Positions 25,576 through 34,367 of a stretch of DNA of 35,778 nucleotides are shown here, piece by piece. The first letter of the stretch is position 1; every line of letters starts with the position of its first letter. Below the pieces are notes generated by a model, which saw only the letters and a list, made by a program, of their open reading frames with translations, did no database searches and was not told the DNA's origin. Origin of the DNA: Maribrevibacterium harenarium (lineage in GTDB: Bacteria; Pseudomonadota; Gammaproteobacteria; Pseudomonadales; Marinomonadaceae). The stretch lies in the NCBI RefSeq assembly GCF_006385675.1, contig NZ_VFRR01000036.1, positions 1-35,778 of the forward strand, in the 5' to 3' direction. A program made the translations under genes and the position numbers.

Positions 25576-26463
25576 CTAAGCCGTCTTACCGAACAAGCCC
25601 GCCGGCTTTAGCATCAACACGATCACCATCACCAAGAAAATGATGGTGGCAGAGGCTTCTGGATAGAAATATTTGGTGAGGCCTTCCACTAAGCCCATGC
25701 CCAAGCCTGTCAAAATGGCTCCACCGATCGACCCCATACCACCGATTACGACGATGGCAAACACGATGATCAAAATGTTGGAACCCATATCAGGGGATAC
25801 CGAATAAATCGGTGCGGCCATGACGCCAGCGAGTCCCGCCAAGGCCACACCAAAACCGAAGGTTAGGGTGACGATGAGAGGAACGTTGATACCAAACGCC
25901 TGTAATAGTTGTGGGTTTTCTGTACCAGCTCGTAGGTACACGCCGAGTTTGGTTTTCTCGATCATCCACCAGGTGGAAAAACACACCAGAATCGATACCA
26001 CGATAATCCAAGCCCGGTAGTTGGGTAGGTACATAAAGGGCAGGCGCATACCGCCTTTCAATGCATCTGGTGTGGCATAGGATTGACCAGAAGAGCCAAA
26101 TAGGTGGGTGAAGATGCCTTGCATCATCAACGCCAGACCAAAGGTCAGAAGTAAGCTATAAAGATGATCTTCGTTGGCGATTGGTCGGATAAGAAAGCGT
26201 TGAATAAGAACCCCAAATACACTGACAGCTAATGGCACGATAATTAATGCAGCCCAGTAGTTGAGTCCTAGATATTTCAATCCCAATAAAGCCAGAAATG
26301 CTCCAAGCATATACATGGCGCCTTGGGCAAAGTTAATGATTTTTAAAAGGCCAAATATGATTGCAAGTCCAAGACTTAATAAGGCATAAAAAGAGCCATT
26401 GATTAGACCGACTAATAATTGTCCAAATAAGGCGAATAAATTGATTCCAAGAAACGTTGCCAT
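25576..26463 (-). CDS. livH: Branched-chain-type ABC transporter permease LivH
   Basis: A 295-residue permease with LivH landmarks. These are the N-terminal LLVGLINGSFYALLSLGLAIIFG, then INFAQGAMYMLGAFLALL, the cytoplasmic loop TKLGVYLRAGTENPQLLQAFGIN and FAIVVIGGMGSIGGAILTGL. It forms the heterodimeric channel with LivM. It follows the binding-protein gene by 70 nt containing a strong hairpin, a layout that often keeps the binding protein more highly expressed than the permeases. Confidence 0.92.
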   Translation of the reverse strand: MATFLGINLFALFGQLLVGLINGSFYALLSLGLAIIFGLLKIINFAQGAMYMLGAFLALLGLKYLGLNYWAALIIVPLAVSVFGVLIQRFLIRPIANEDHLYSLLLTFGLALMMQGIFTHLFGSSGQSYATPDALKGGMRLPFMYLPNYRAWIIVVSILVCFSTWWMIEKTKLGVYLRAGTENPQLLQAFGINVPLIVTLTFGFGVALAGLAGVMAAPIYSVSPDMGSNILIIVFAIVVIGGMGSIGGAILTGLGMGLVEGLTKYFYPEASATIIFLVMVIVLMLKPAGLFGKTA

Positions 26464-26501
26464 AATGAGTCAACTACCCTTTTATTGAAAACAAGAGAGA
26501 A

Positions 26502-26523
26502 TCCGGGGAAATGTTTCCCCGGA
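26502..26523 (-). other. Strong hairpin between binding-protein gene and livH
   Basis: A perfect 10-bp inverted repeat TCCGGGGAAA/TTTCCCCGGA with a 2-nt centre begins 10 nt after the binding-protein stop codon. On the minus strand the stem is not followed by a clean T tract, so partial termination or 3' mRNA stabilisation of the binding-protein message is more likely than full termination. Confidence 0.7.
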
Positions 26524-26533
26524 CTGCAACGGA

Positions 26534-27736
26534 TTAAAACTGACAGCTTTCAATCATTGGGTTATAAGCCTGGTCACCCGGAATCACTTTCACGATTTTA
26601 TAAATATCATTTTCGGTTTTACGTTCGGATGGCTTTTTGATTTCCACTAGCAACATGTCGTGCACCATGCGGCCATCGGCACGTAGGGTGGCATTGCGAG
26701 CGAAGAAATCGTCAGGTTTGGTTTTCTTCATTTGTGCCATAACGGCATCAGCGTCATCTGTGCCCACAGCAGCAACGGCATTTAGGTAGTGCATAGTGGC
26801 GGAGTAGGCACCCGCATGGGCCATAGAAGGGATACCGCCATAGCTTTCTTGGAAACGTTTACTCCATGCACGGGTTTGGTCATCCATATCCCAGTAGAAG
26901 CCTGTCGTTAGTCGCATACCTTGGGCGACACGAGGATCCATAGCCTGCGCATTCGGAGTGAATACTAACAAACCGGCGATATCCATGGATTCGTTCAAAC
27001 CGAATTCTGCTGCCGCATTCAACGCATTCACCGTATCGTTACCCGCGTTAGCAAGGGCTACTACATCGGCACCGGAAGCTTGGGCTTGTAATACATAGGA
27101 AGAGAAATCAGTGGTACCAAGGGGAGCTCGTACCGAGCCAACAACTTCACCACCATTTTCTTTGATCACTTTACTGGAGACACCTTCAAGGGCGTGACCG
27201 AAGGCATAGTCTGCAGTGATAAAGAACCACTTGGTTTTCCCAGACTCCACCATCTGCTTAACCGTGCCGTTAGCTAGGGCAACCACGTTGTAGGTCCAGT
27301 GGGCGATGTAAGGTGAGCAAGCGCTGGTGGTAAAGGCATTGGAAGCCGAACCTGTGATCAGTGTGATATTTTTGCTAGCCCCAGTTACTTGGGTGACGGC
27401 ACCAGTAACGGCAGAAGAAACCAAACCGCCAATGGTGTCTACCCCTTCGTTTTCCACCCATTTACGGGCAATAGCAGAGGCAATATCGGGTTTCAATTGG
27501 GAGTCCGCTGACACTAACTCAATGTCATGGCCTAGAACCTTGCCCCCGAAATCGTCGATCGCCATCCGAGTAGCAACCACACAGCCAGGGCCACATAAGT
27601 CAGCGTAGGTGCCGCTCATGTCAGCGAGTACGCCGATTTTCACCTTGCCATCGGTTGCGGCTAAAGAAGCAGAAGCCATGGTTGCAGCGACAATGCCGGT
27701 GATTAGGGTAGAAACTTTCTTAGTTTGAAACGTCAT
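26534..27736 (-). CDS. Periplasmic substrate-binding protein of HAAT ABC transporter
   Basis: A 400-residue type I periplasmic binding protein (Peripla_BP_6). Residues 1-27 are a signal peptide ending ASLAATDG. The mature protein starts KVKIGVLADMSGTYADLCGPG and has paired lobes, with VVATRMAIDDFGGKVLG and a conserved FFITADYAFGHALEG. Cysteines in CGPGC and SACSPYIAHW probably form disulfides. This subgroup is common beside catabolic genes for aromatic or fatty acids rather than as a true leucine carrier, and the neighbours here are acyl-CoA genes. A GGAG box precedes the start. Ligand unknown. Confidence 0.9.
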   Translation of the reverse strand: MTFQTKKVSTLITGIVAATMASASLAATDGKVKIGVLADMSGTYADLCGPGCVVATRMAIDDFGGKVLGHDIELVSADSQLKPDIASAIARKWVENEGVDTIGGLVSSAVTGAVTQVTGASKNITLITGSASNAFTTSACSPYIAHWTYNVVALANGTVKQMVESGKTKWFFITADYAFGHALEGVSSKVIKENGGEVVGSVRAPLGTTDFSSYVLQAQASGADVVALANAGNDTVNALNAAAEFGLNESMDIAGLLVFTPNAQAMDPRVAQGMRLTTGFYWDMDDQTRAWSKRFQESYGGIPSMAHAGAYSATMHYLNAVAAVGTDDADAVMAQMKKTKPDDFFARNATLRADGRMVHDMLLVEIKKPSERKTENDIYKIVKVIPGDQAYNPMIESCQF

Positions 27737-27790
27737 TTTAATACTCCAAGCGAGTGGTTATTTTTATTGGTGCTTTTCATATGCCTAGGT

Positions 27791-28504
27791 TTAGACCCCT
27801 AGGTAGGTATTCAGTAATTCACTTTTGGCGCTGAGTTCGTGGGCCTGAATTTCTTCCACTATATGGCCGTGCTCCATAATGTAATGGCGGTCGGCAATCG
27901 GAGCGGCAAAACGGAAGTTCTGCTCCACCAACAAGATGGTCAGTCCCCGTTGTTTCAGTTCACTCAGTACTTCGCCGAGTTTCTGCACAATGACGGGGGC
28001 GAGCCCCTCGGTGATTTCATCCAGTAGTAGAATGTTGGCACCGGTGCGCAGAATGCGGGCTAGCGCTAACATTTGCTGTTCCCCTCCGGAGAGTCGTGTG
28101 CCTTGGCTATAACGGCGCTCATAAAGGTTGGGGAACATGGTGTAGATTTCGTCCAAACTCATCACATCGGAACGCACTTGCGGCGGTAACATCAGGTTTT
28201 CTTCCACATTTAAGCTGGCAAAAATGCCACGCTCTTCTGGGCAAAAACCTATGCCTAAGTGAGCGATGCGATAGGCGGGTAGGCTCATGGTATTTTCGCC
28301 GTTGACGACGATTTCACCGCTGCGTTTTCCCACCATATTCATGATGGCTTTCAAGGTGGTGGAACGGCCAGAACCGTTACGTCCCAATAGCGTCACCAAC
28401 TCACCTTGCATGATAGAAAGGTCTATGCCATGCAAAATATGGGATTCCCCGTAGAACGCATGCAGGTTAGTGATACGCAGTTTTTCCCGATGGTTGTGAC
28501 TCAT
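27791..28504 (-). CDS. livF: HAAT ABC transporter ATP-binding protein LivF
   Basis: A 237-residue cytoplasmic ATPase subunit. The Walker A segment reads GRNGSGRSTT (41-50), with R47 where the invariant lysine normally lies. The ABC signature LSGGEQQMLALARIL, Walker B ILLLDEITEGLAP and the LivF-type VEQN switch are present. The DEI in place of DEP after Walker B is also atypical. A 4-nt ATGA overlap couples it to livG upstream. Some LivF homologues may naturally carry Arg at this position, so loss of ATPase activity should not be assumed. Palindromic CCTAGG pairs flank its stop codon. Confidence 0.92.
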   Translation of the reverse strand: MSHNHREKLRITNLHAFYGESHILHGIDLSIMQGELVTLLGRNGSGRSTTLKAIMNMVGKRSGEIVVNGENTMSLPAYRIAHLGIGFCPEERGIFASLNVEENLMLPPQVRSDVMSLDEIYTMFPNLYERRYSQGTRLSGGEQQMLALARILRTGANILLLDEITEGLAPVIVQKLGEVLSELKQRGLTILLVEQNFRFAAPIADRHYIMEHGHIVEEIQAHELSAKSELLNTYLGV

Positions 28505-29295
28505 GCGGCGGCTCCTTTTTCAGCTTGTTCGGCCACTGCCGCGGAACCCATGTAGGCCTCCTGCACTTGTGGATTGGCTGATACGCTGGCGTAGTCGCCC
28601 TCAGTCAAAATCGCCCCCCGCTGTAATACCGTGATGCGGTCAGCCAGTTTGGAAACCACATGCAAGTTATGCTCAACCATCAAAATAGTGCGATCGGCGG
28701 AAACCTTTTTGATCAGCTCTGCGACCAAATCGATGTCTTCGTGGCCCATGCCCTGAGTCGGTTCATCCAGTAACATCAGCTCTGGATCAAGAGCTAGCGT
28801 CGTGGCAATTTCGAGGGCACGCTTGCGCCCATAGGACAAGTCGCCGGTTTTGCTGTTGGCGAATTTCTCTAAGCCTACGGCGGTGAGTAATTCCATCGCG
28901 CGGTCGTTCAGCTTGTTCAGTACGCGCTCGGAGGTCCAAAAATTGAAGCTGTTTTTTTCTTGGCGTTGCAAGGCAATACGCACGTTTTCCAACACCGACA
29001 TGTTGGGAAACACCGCTGAGATTTGAAATGAACGGATAATGCCAAGGCGAGCGATTTGTGCCGGTTCTTGGCTGGTGATGTCTTTACCGTTAAACAAAAT
29101 GCTTCCGGAAGTGGGTTGCAAAAATTTGGTTAGCAGATTAAACACCGTGGTCTTGCCAGCCCCATTCGGGCCGATCAAGGCATGGATGTGCCCTCTCGTG
29201 ATTTGTAAGTTCACATCATCCACTGCAGTAAAGCCTTTAAAAGCTTTGGTGAGATGCTGTGTCGATAAAATAAAATCGGACTTAACTTGAGTCAT
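28501..29295 (-). CDS. livG: HAAT ABC transporter ATP-binding protein LivG
   Basis: A 264-residue ATPase subunit with canonical Walker A (GPNGAGKTT), signature LSYGRKRALEIATTLA, Walker B LMLLDEPTQGMGHED and switch MVEHN. It forms the ATPase pair with LivF and is probably the main catalytic site given the LivF substitution. ATG 29295 is chosen because the homologous sequence begins just after it; the frame is open to 29352 without support. It is the first gene of the 13-kb minus-strand cluster, so the cluster promoter should lie between it and the divergent sensor kinase. Confidence 0.92.
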   Translation of the reverse strand: MTQVKSDFILSTQHLTKAFKGFTAVDDVNLQITRGHIHALIGPNGAGKTTVFNLLTKFLQPTSGSILFNGKDITSQEPAQIARLGIIRSFQISAVFPNMSVLENVRIALQRQEKNSFNFWTSERVLNKLNDRAMELLTAVGLEKFANSKTGDLSYGRKRALEIATTLALDPELMLLDEPTQGMGHEDIDLVAELIKKVSADRTILMVEHNLHVVSKLADRITVLQRGAILTEGDYASVSANPQVQEAYMGSAAVAEQAEKGAAA

Positions 29296-29417
29296 CGTTT
29301 TTACTCTACGTTGTGAAGCAGGTCTAACTGCTTGTGTTGTTATTTTTATCATTCACGATAGTAGAGTAGGAATGTTGCCAAACTGTTTTACAATTCTAAC
29401 GAAATGTAACAGCCTGA

Positions 29418-29444
29418 TTGAACGTGCTCGGCTTGTGCTAGAAT
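29418..29444 (+). promoter_or_regulatory. Candidate promoter of the sensor-kinase gene
   Basis: TTGAAC (29418-29423) and an extended -10 TGCTAGAAT (box TAGAAT, 29439-29444) are spaced by 15 bp. The predicted leader to the ATG at 29473 is about 20 nt. This is a consensus match only. Confidence 0.4.
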
Positions 29445-29472
29445 CACCTGCAAAACAACAATAAGAAAAAAT

Positions 29473-32349
29473 ATGTTTAAACTATCCACCATAAGCATGC
29501 GTTTGTTTTTATTACTATTGCTGTTCATCACAATGGTATTTGGTGCTATCTATTTATTTTCTGTGCCACTTATTAAAAACAATGTTTTTAAATTAGAGCT
29601 AAACTCTAATCGCCAGGTATTAAATATTGTTTATGACTTAGCGAGTCGTATTTCTTTTAATTCAGATTCTTATATCAGTCGGACTCTCAGTTACCATGAG
29701 CAGCGTCTGAAGTCGATCGTTGAGCTTACCGAAAATTTTATTGAAAGCTCGGTGACCAATGGTCAGAGTAAGCAGCTGTCAGAGGATGAAATCTGGCAAG
29801 ATATCTTTACCAGTCTGCGGGATTTTAAATTCGGTACCGAAGACTATGTTTGGATAGCGGATTACAACAGTAAAATATTGGCCCATCCATCGCCTCAATT
29901 TAACAACGTGGATATGTCCAACTATGTGGATACGGATGGGCAACTGGTCATCCCTAAATTGGTGGATTTAGCCTTAGAGGAAGGTCAGGGCTTTTATAAG
30001 TACAAATGGAATCGCCTCAACGATACTCACATTATCGACAAGTATTCGTTCGTCAAGAATGTGCCCCAATGGGGCTTCATCATCGGCGCAGGTGTTTATA
30101 TAGATGATGTGCAGCAGGAAATACAAAAACAGAAGATTAAAGCGGTGGAAGAAATCGCCACTGTATTGAAAGAGATCTCTATCGCCAACAATGGCTATCT
30201 CTTTATCTTCGATTCTCAGGGCAACATGTTGTTCCATCCGAATGCCAATATCCATGGGCGGAATTTCAAAACCCAGCTCAACCCAGTCACTAACCGCCCG
30301 ATTTATCTGGATCTGATGGAAATGGCTGATTCCGGTCAAGAACTCTACTACAAGTGGGATCGCCCCGATGATCCAGGCCACTATATTTATGAAAAGTTAT
30401 CGTTAACCCGTCATCTACCTGGCTTTGATTGGTATATCAGCTCCTCGGTGTATTTGGATGATCTGATGTTTAGTTCGATCCAGCTGAGCCAACGCATCGT
30501 CACCATCGGTATCTTTGGTTTATTGGCTGGAGCTCTGATTGCCTACTTGTTTGCCCAGTGGATTACCGCTCCCATTCGCAAGCTTTCGACCACAGCACAG
30601 CAGATCAACAAAGGGGATCTGATGGCCAAAACCGGGATCGAGCGAGATGACGAACTCGGTATTTTAGCGCGCTCATTCGATTACATGGTGGAGCGTCTGC
30701 GCAATAACATTAATACCCTAAACCAACGGGTGGCGGCTCGCACCCACGACTTGTCTGAAAGCAACGCCCGCCTACTCAGCGCGGTCAGTGCGCTGGAAGT
30801 GACCCAAACCGAGCTGCGGGTGATCGAGACGCGACAACGGCTGATTCTGAATGCGTTACCAGCACAGATCGCCTATCTGGATAGCGATTTGCGGTTTATT
30901 TTTGCTAATCGAGAATACCTAGAAATTTTCAATGAAACCCAGCATAGCATTGTCGGTAAAGCCATCGAGGACGTGGTGGATAGTAAGATGTATCAAGCCA
31001 TCCGGCCCCATATTGAAAAGGCGTTACGAGGTGAGCGGGTGGTCTACGAGTATGCGCTTAATGACAAGGGTCGCGAGATCCTCACTCGACGCACCGTACT
31101 GCCATTTTATGATGATGCTAAGCGGGTGGTTGGCCTACTGACCCTGTCCATTGATATCACCAATGAGCGGGAAACGGAAAAGCGCTTAGCGGAAGCCAAT
31201 AAAATGAAAACCGTGGGACAAATGTCCGGTGGCTTAGCCCATGATTTCAATAATTTACTCACCATCATTCTGGGGAATTTGCTGGAACTACAAAGCCACG
31301 CCGACTTGCCGGCGGATTGTAACAGTAATTTGACCCCTGCCATTCGCGCTACCCGTCGGGGGGCGGATATGACCCGTCGCCTATTGGCTTTCTCACGCCG
31401 TCAACCCCTGTCGCCCCATGTTATTGCACCGCAAGACATGGTGAACGATTTAGTGGATCTGCTATCGGCGCCGTTGCCGGAAAATATTCAGCTGCTTACC
31501 GATGTGATGGCCGATTGCCCCATCGTTTATGTGGATGCTTCCTTGATGGAAGATGCACTAGTTAACCTGGTCTTGAACTCCGCTGATGCGATGCCTAAAG
31601 GTGGCACGATTCGACTTACCGTGGCCGCTTTGCAGGTGTCGTCCACCAACTCACTGTCGTCATTCGACGAGCCCGTCCCCGTCGGTGACTATGTGTCATT
31701 TACCATCGCGGATAATGGCGAGGGCTTTACTAAGGAAGCATTAACCCGCGCTTGCGAGCCCTTCTTCACCACCAAATCGTCAGGAGCGGGATCAGGACTT
31801 GGACTGAGTATGGTGTTTGGTTTCGTGAAGCAATCACAGGGCTATATGCGCGTATCCAATGTGACGGCTGGGGGGGCTTGCGTCGAGATTCTACTGCCGG
31901 TCAGCGAACGTGCGCATGCTAAACAGGTAACTTTGCAGCAAGAACAAAGTGGTCAAACTGTCTGCGAACGTGGCGGTCTTGTGTTATTGGCGGAGGATAA
32001 CGAGGATGTGCGTAAGGTGGTGCGCAATCAATTGTTATCACTCGGTTACGCAGTGCTCGAAGCGGATTCTGCCGATGCCGCCCTGACATTGTTGCAAGGA
32101 AAACTACCACATCTAACGGGCGTTATTTCCGATGGTGTCATGCCTGGGCAGGCTTCCTATATTGATCTATATGCTGCGCTAAGAGAGCAGTATCCAACTA
32201 GCTTTTTTATTCTTATGACAGGCTACAGTGATCGTTTAGTACAAAATGATTACGACGGCAGTTTGCTGCAAAAACCGTTCGATACCAATGCGCTTGCTGA
32301 GGCAATCGCGTCCAGTTCAACATGTATATCAGGTCACAATAATGCATAA
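29473..32349 (+). CDS. Hybrid sensor histidine kinase with double Cache domain
   Basis: A 958-residue membrane kinase. TM1 is about 10-32. A periplasmic double-Cache (dCache_2-like) region at 35-335 contains two related repeats (DYVWIADYNSKILAHPS, GYLFIFDSQGNMLFHPN). TM2 is 342-363, a HAMP domain about 364-415, coiled coil, then PAS (455-565). HisKA has H590 in GGLAHDFNNLL, HATPase has N702, DNGEGF and GAGSGLGL, and the C-terminal receiver (836-940) has D887, T916 and K934. Cache domains of this sort bind small organic acids. It overlaps the regulator gene by 8 nt and is divergent from the liv/acyl-CoA cluster, so it probably controls that cluster. No HPt domain is present. Confidence 0.93.
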   Translation: MFKLSTISMRLFLLLLLFITMVFGAIYLFSVPLIKNNVFKLELNSNRQVLNIVYDLASRISFNSDSYISRTLSYHEQRLKSIVELTENFIESSVTNGQSKQLSEDEIWQDIFTSLRDFKFGTEDYVWIADYNSKILAHPSPQFNNVDMSNYVDTDGQLVIPKLVDLALEEGQGFYKYKWNRLNDTHIIDKYSFVKNVPQWGFIIGAGVYIDDVQQEIQKQKIKAVEEIATVLKEISIANNGYLFIFDSQGNMLFHPNANIHGRNFKTQLNPVTNRPIYLDLMEMADSGQELYYKWDRPDDPGHYIYEKLSLTRHLPGFDWYISSSVYLDDLMFSSIQLSQRIVTIGIFGLLAGALIAYLFAQWITAPIRKLSTTAQQINKGDLMAKTGIERDDELGILARSFDYMVERLRNNINTLNQRVAARTHDLSESNARLLSAVSALEVTQTELRVIETRQRLILNALPAQIAYLDSDLRFIFANREYLEIFNETQHSIVGKAIEDVVDSKMYQAIRPHIEKALRGERVVYEYALNDKGREILTRRTVLPFYDDAKRVVGLLTLSIDITNERETEKRLAEANKMKTVGQMSGGLAHDFNNLLTIILGNLLELQSHADLPADCNSNLTPAIRATRRGADMTRRLLAFSRRQPLSPHVIAPQDMVNDLVDLLSAPLPENIQLLTDVMADCPIVYVDASLMEDALVNLVLNSADAMPKGGTIRLTVAALQVSSTNSLSSFDEPVPVGDYVSFTIADNGEGFTKEALTRACEPFFTTKSSGAGSGLGLSMVFGFVKQSQGYMRVSNVTAGGACVEILLPVSERAHAKQVTLQQEQSGQTVCERGGLVLLAEDNEDVRKVVRNQLLSLGYAVLEADSADAALTLLQGKLPHLTGVISDGVMPGQASYIDLYAALREQYPTSFFILMTGYSDRLVQNDYDGSLLQKPFDTNALAEAIASSSTCISGHNNA

Positions 32350-33043
32350 CAAACATCTGATTTATGTTATCGAAGATGAAGTCGATTTAGGTCGGCTAAT
32401 TCAAACCAGTCTCAGTAAGTTCTTTTTTGAGGTGCAGTATTTCGCCAAAGGGCAAGAAGCGCTCGCCGCTATATCCCAGCAGAAACCTGACATCTGCATC
32501 ATTGACTTAAACCTCCCGGACATGGATGGCATTGATCTTGTACGGAAATTACAGCACAAGCAAATTGGTATTGTGATTGTATCTGGCCGAGATGCCTTGA
32601 CTGATCGTGTATTAGGGTTGGAACTCGGTGCGGATGATTACGTCACCAAACCATTTGAACCGCGAGAACTCGTAGCGCGCGTCCAAAGTCTGCAACGTCG
32701 CATGCAACTCTCCATCGAGCAATACTCGCAAAAACCCCATAGCGCCCATTTCGCGGGTATTACTTTTCACCCAGACTCATTGACGCTTAACGCTGATACG
32801 GATCAGGAAGAAAAACTGAGTCGTGCGGAAGCGGACATGTTGCTGGCATTACTAAAACATCCCTATCAGATTCTCTCCCGGGATCAGTTACTCGGAGAAA
32901 ACACGGTGCCCTATGACCGCAGTATTGATGTGCGAGTGTCCCGGTTGCGTAAAAAAATTCAGCCTAAAGGACAGAAACAGTCCCTAATTCAGACCGTTTA
33001 CGGCGCCGGTTACATGCTGGTGACCGACGTGGAATGGAAGTAA
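32342..33043 (+). CDS. OmpR/PhoB-family response regulator
   Basis: A 233-residue two-domain regulator. The receiver has the acidic pair in VIEDEVD, the phospho-acceptor Asp in ICIIDLNLPDMDG, the Ser switch in VIVSGRD and Lys in DDYVTKPFEP. The C-terminal winged helix (about 138-230) has LSRAEADMLLALL, LLGENTVPYDRSIDVRVSRLRKKI and TVYGAGYML. The start at ATG 32342 lies inside the kinase stop region; a longer frame to 32246 would run through kinase sequence and is not used. It probably receives phosphate from the hybrid kinase and regulates the neighbouring transport and catabolic genes. Confidence 0.95.
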   Translation: MHNKHLIYVIEDEVDLGRLIQTSLSKFFFEVQYFAKGQEALAAISQQKPDICIIDLNLPDMDGIDLVRKLQHKQIGIVIVSGRDALTDRVLGLELGADDYVTKPFEPRELVARVQSLQRRMQLSIEQYSQKPHSAHFAGITFHPDSLTLNADTDQEEKLSRAEADMLLALLKHPYQILSRDQLLGENTVPYDRSIDVRVSRLRKKIQPKGQKQSLIQTVYGAGYMLVTDVEWK

Positions 33044-33095
33044 GGCATGGCATCAAAGTTAACTTAATAAACACAATAACGATGAGGAAAGTAAG

Positions 33096-34274
33096 ATGAA
33101 AGCGGTGATTGTTGCGGCTGCACGGAGCCCGATCGGGGCATTTAATGGTTCATTATCGACGTTAACCGCGGTACAGATTGGTACCCAAGTATTGCAAGGT
33201 ATCCTTGCCAAACAGCCGTCACTAAAGGAGCACATTGATGAAGTGATATTGGGCCAGGTACTGACAGCTGGCTGCGGTCAAAATCCAGCCCGCCAGACCA
33301 CAATCAATGCTGGTCTGTCCGAGTCGGTTACCGCTATGACGATCAATAAGGTATGTGGCTCTGGTTTGAAAGCAGTGCAACTGGCAGCGCAAGCGGTATT
33401 GCAAGGGGATGTTACCATGGTGGTAGCCGGAGGGCAGGAGAGCATGAGTCAAGCAGCCCATGTGTTACCCAATGCACGCTTGGGTAAAAAGATGGGTAAC
33501 TGGAGTTTACTCGACAGCATGATGACCGACGGTTTGCTGGATGCCTTCCAAGGCTATCATATGGGGCAAACGGCGGAGAACATCGCCGATCGTTGGCAGA
33601 TCAATCGGGAAGCCCAAGATCAGTTTGCGGTGGCGTCGCAACAAAAAGCTGCTGCCGCCCAAGCCGCAGGTGCTTTTGAGCAGGAAATTATTCCTATCTC
33701 AATACCGCAACGCAAAGGGGAACCAGTAATATTTGCCAGTGATGAACAAGTTCGCGCCGATACTAACATCGAGTCTGTGGCTAAGCTACGTCCAGCTTTT
33801 GTTGCCAACGGCAGCGTGACAGCGGCCAATTCCTCCACGTTAAACGATGCGGCGGCGATGGTAGTCGTTACCACGGATGCAATGGCAAAACGTTTAGGAC
33901 TACCTATTTTGGCAACCATCGAAGCCTCTGCCAGTGCTGGGGTTGCGCCAGAAGTCATGGGTAGTGGACCGATTCCCGCTACTCAAAAAGCACTGGCGAA
34001 AGCAGGCTGGTCGATTGGGGATCTGGATTTAGTTGAGGCAAATGAAGCCTTTGCTGTACAGGCTTTATGCGTCTCCCAGGACCTAAAATTGGATCCCGCT
34101 AAAGTTAACGTAAATGGCGGAGCTATCGCTCTGGGACACCCCATTGGGGCATCAGGTTGCCGCGTGTTGGTAACGCTTATTCACGCGATGCAGGCCCGTA
34201 ATGTGCAAAAAGGTTTGGCGACGCTATGTATCGGTGGCGGGATGGGAATCGCGATGCTGATTGGTCGCGAGTAG
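33096..34274 (+). CDS. Acetyl-CoA acetyltransferase (biosynthetic-type thiolase)
   Basis: A 392-residue thiolase that condenses or cleaves acetoacetyl-CoA. The catalytic residues are all present: C87 in NKVCGSGLKAV, H348 in GGAIALGHPIGASG and C378 in TLCIGGGMG. Length and the N-terminal AVIVAAARSPIGAFNG match the PhbA/AtoB group rather than FadA. A GAGGAAAG box precedes the start. It follows the regulator gene by 52 nt and could complete the beta-oxidation spiral of the divergent cluster. A role in polyhydroxybutyrate synthesis is an alternative, but no phaB or phaC is nearby. Confidence 0.95.
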   Translation: MKAVIVAAARSPIGAFNGSLSTLTAVQIGTQVLQGILAKQPSLKEHIDEVILGQVLTAGCGQNPARQTTINAGLSESVTAMTINKVCGSGLKAVQLAAQAVLQGDVTMVVAGGQESMSQAAHVLPNARLGKKMGNWSLLDSMMTDGLLDAFQGYHMGQTAENIADRWQINREAQDQFAVASQQKAAAAQAAGAFEQEIIPISIPQRKGEPVIFASDEQVRADTNIESVAKLRPAFVANGSVTAANSSTLNDAAAMVVVTTDAMAKRLGLPILATIEASASAGVAPEVMGSGPIPATQKALAKAGWSIGDLDLVEANEAFAVQALCVSQDLKLDPAKVNVNGGAIALGHPIGASGCRVLVTLIHAMQARNVQKGLATLCIGGGMGIAMLIGRE

Positions 34275-34287
34275 CTCGGTTACTGTT

Positions 34288-34330
34288 AGTTTGACCTGAT
34301 GACTACTTGCTATAGTCATTAGGTCAAACT
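34288..34330 (+). promoter_or_regulatory. Long palindrome overlapping a promoter before the toxin-antitoxin pair
   Basis: Arms at 34288-34305 and 34313-34330 are complementary at 17 of 18 positions around a 7-nt centre. The palindrome contains TTGACC (34291-34296) and an extended -10 TGCTATAGT (box 34311-34316), with a short 14-bp spacer. It lies 38 nt before the antitoxin start. This is probably the autoregulatory operator bound by the antitoxin complex; it could also fold as a thiolase terminator, but there is no T tract. Confidence 0.55.
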
Positions 34331-34367
34331 ACTATTTGGTTATCTCCTATGATGATGGTGAAGCCCT

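Noticed and set aside
33096..34274. Polyhydroxybutyrate operon based on the thiolase
   Set aside because: No phaB, phaC or phasin gene is adjacent, and the neighbourhood points to acid catabolism.
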